DNA of 33,963 nucleotides. Origin: CAZWBR01 sp964404205 (GTDB taxonomy: Bacteria > Bacteroidota > Bacteroidia > Bacteroidales > Prolixibacteraceae). The translations under genes were made by a program, and so were the position numbers. Each line of letters begins with the position of its first letter. Within the stretch, counting starts at the first letter, position 1. The notes beneath the pieces were generated by a model that worked only from the letters and a program-made list of their open reading frames with translations, ran no database searches and was not told where the DNA came from. The stretch lies in assembly GCA_964404205.1 (NCBI GenBank), contig CAYOJD010000016.1, positions 1 to 33,963 of the forward strand. The letters run 5' to 3'. This document shows, piece by piece, positions 33,630 through 33,963 of the stretch.

Positions 33630-33670
33630 AACGGCTTTAGCCCTTCTGTCACGAAGATACTAAAGCCGTT
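33630..33670. other. Long interrupted hairpin between the helicase and MFS genes
   Basis: AACGGCTTTAG (33630-33640) pairs perfectly with CTAAAGCCGTT (33660-33670). Inside the 19-nt loop CTTC (33643-33646) pairs with GAAG (33653-33656). It sits between the helicase stop (minus, 33707) and the MFS start (33545). No T-tract follows on the minus strand, so it may be a weak terminator, an mRNA 3' structure or a leader element of the MFS gene. Confidence 0.6.
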
Positions 33671-33706
33671 GTATGGAAAAAATATCATATCCAGGCTCCC
33701 TGAATA

Positions 33707-33963
33707 TCAATATCTTTTTTTGCGTTCCTTACGGAAAAAGGGTTCGCTGTTTCCGCTTTTAGGTTTGCCGTAACCCCTGTCGCGAGGCTTGCCGCCATCA
33801 CTGTTCCCGCGAAAATCGTTTCCACCGCGACGGGCTGCAAAGCGGCTTTCTTCGCGCGAATTATCGTAAACCTCTACATCGAAGAAGGCACCGCGAAAAC
33901 CCATTCCACGACTGTTTTTCAGCAACTGTTTCGACGAAGAAGTTTCAACTTCAACCACCGAGT
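33707..33963 (-). CDS. DEAD-box ATP-dependent RNA helicase, C-terminal end (truncated by window)
   Basis: Only the last 85 residues are in the window; the frame stays open to the edge. The segment VVEVETSSSKQLLKNSRGMGFRGAFFDVEVYD is like the end of a DbpA-type RNA-binding domain, where the FRG turn and the last beta strand are typical. It is followed by a basic, Gly/Arg/Ser-rich tail (RFAARRGGNDFRGNSDGGK) ending FFRKERKKRY. Such tails bind RNA non-specifically in cold-shock and ribosome-assembly helicases. The helicase core lies outside the window. Confidence 0.85.
   Translation of the reverse strand, partial: SVVEVETSSSKQLLKNSRGMGFRGAFFDVEVYDNSREESRFAARRGGNDFRGNSDGGKPRDRGYGKPKSGNSEPFFRKERKKRY

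Overview
The window looks like a chromosomal housekeeping segment from a Bacteroidota bacterium, most likely of the Bacteroidales/Marinilabiliales type. The reasons are protein flavour (RseC-RnfBCDGEA order, a DUF4105 membrane protein, a sporadic GH36/CE2 set), a tRNA-Glu followed by rpsT, and many promoters that fit the Bacteroidota consensus TAnnTTTG, the clearest being TTTG-N19-TACTTTTG ahead of rplU. It is Gram-negative (lpxK, lipoproteins, periplasmic enzymes). Species cannot be named from the sequence alone.

Layout: 1-221 holds two tRNA-Glu copies, the first cut by the window edge. 256-6507 carries rpsT, radC, upp, folK (minus), sppA, lpxK and punA. 6508-6818 is a gene-free stretch with two hairpins. 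6819-8873 is a yicC-gmk-nadD operon. 8938-9866 (minus) has two small unknown genes, one membrane-anchored and one exported. 9993-17502 has a pirin, a DUF4105 protein, mutS, mscL, rplU-rpmA and serS. 17605-18714 is a CE2-like esterase lipoprotein, facing a secreted 1-Cys peroxiredoxin. About 500 bp of AT-rich DNA without genes follows. 20089-25625 (minus) is a complete seven-gene rseC-rnfBCDGEA operon for ion-translocating ferredoxin:NAD+ oxidoreduction. Then come corA with a structured leader, priA (minus), a secreted GH36 alpha-galactosidase, a 21-bp tandem-repeat array, an MFS transporter (minus), and the C-terminal end of a DEAD-box RNA helicase (minus, running off the window).

Most of the window is conserved core function: translation (tRNA-Glu, S20, L21, L27, SerRS), nucleotide salvage (Upp, PNP, Gmk), NAD and folate synthesis, DNA repair and replication restart (RadC, MutS, PriA), and envelope and energy (LpxK, SppA, MscL, Rnf). 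No mobile element, CRISPR array or phage gene was seen.

The parts that ordinary annotation does not explain are: (i) the array at 31902-32270, sixteen full 21-bp units exactly two helical turns long, open in several frames and bracketed by related palindromes; (ii) the corA leader, where a 10-codon acidic/proline-containing ORF is followed at once by a perfect 9-bp hairpin; and (iii) RnfG, whose usual flavinylation site is degenerate while a textbook-like DxxSGAT motif sits in its C-terminal tail.
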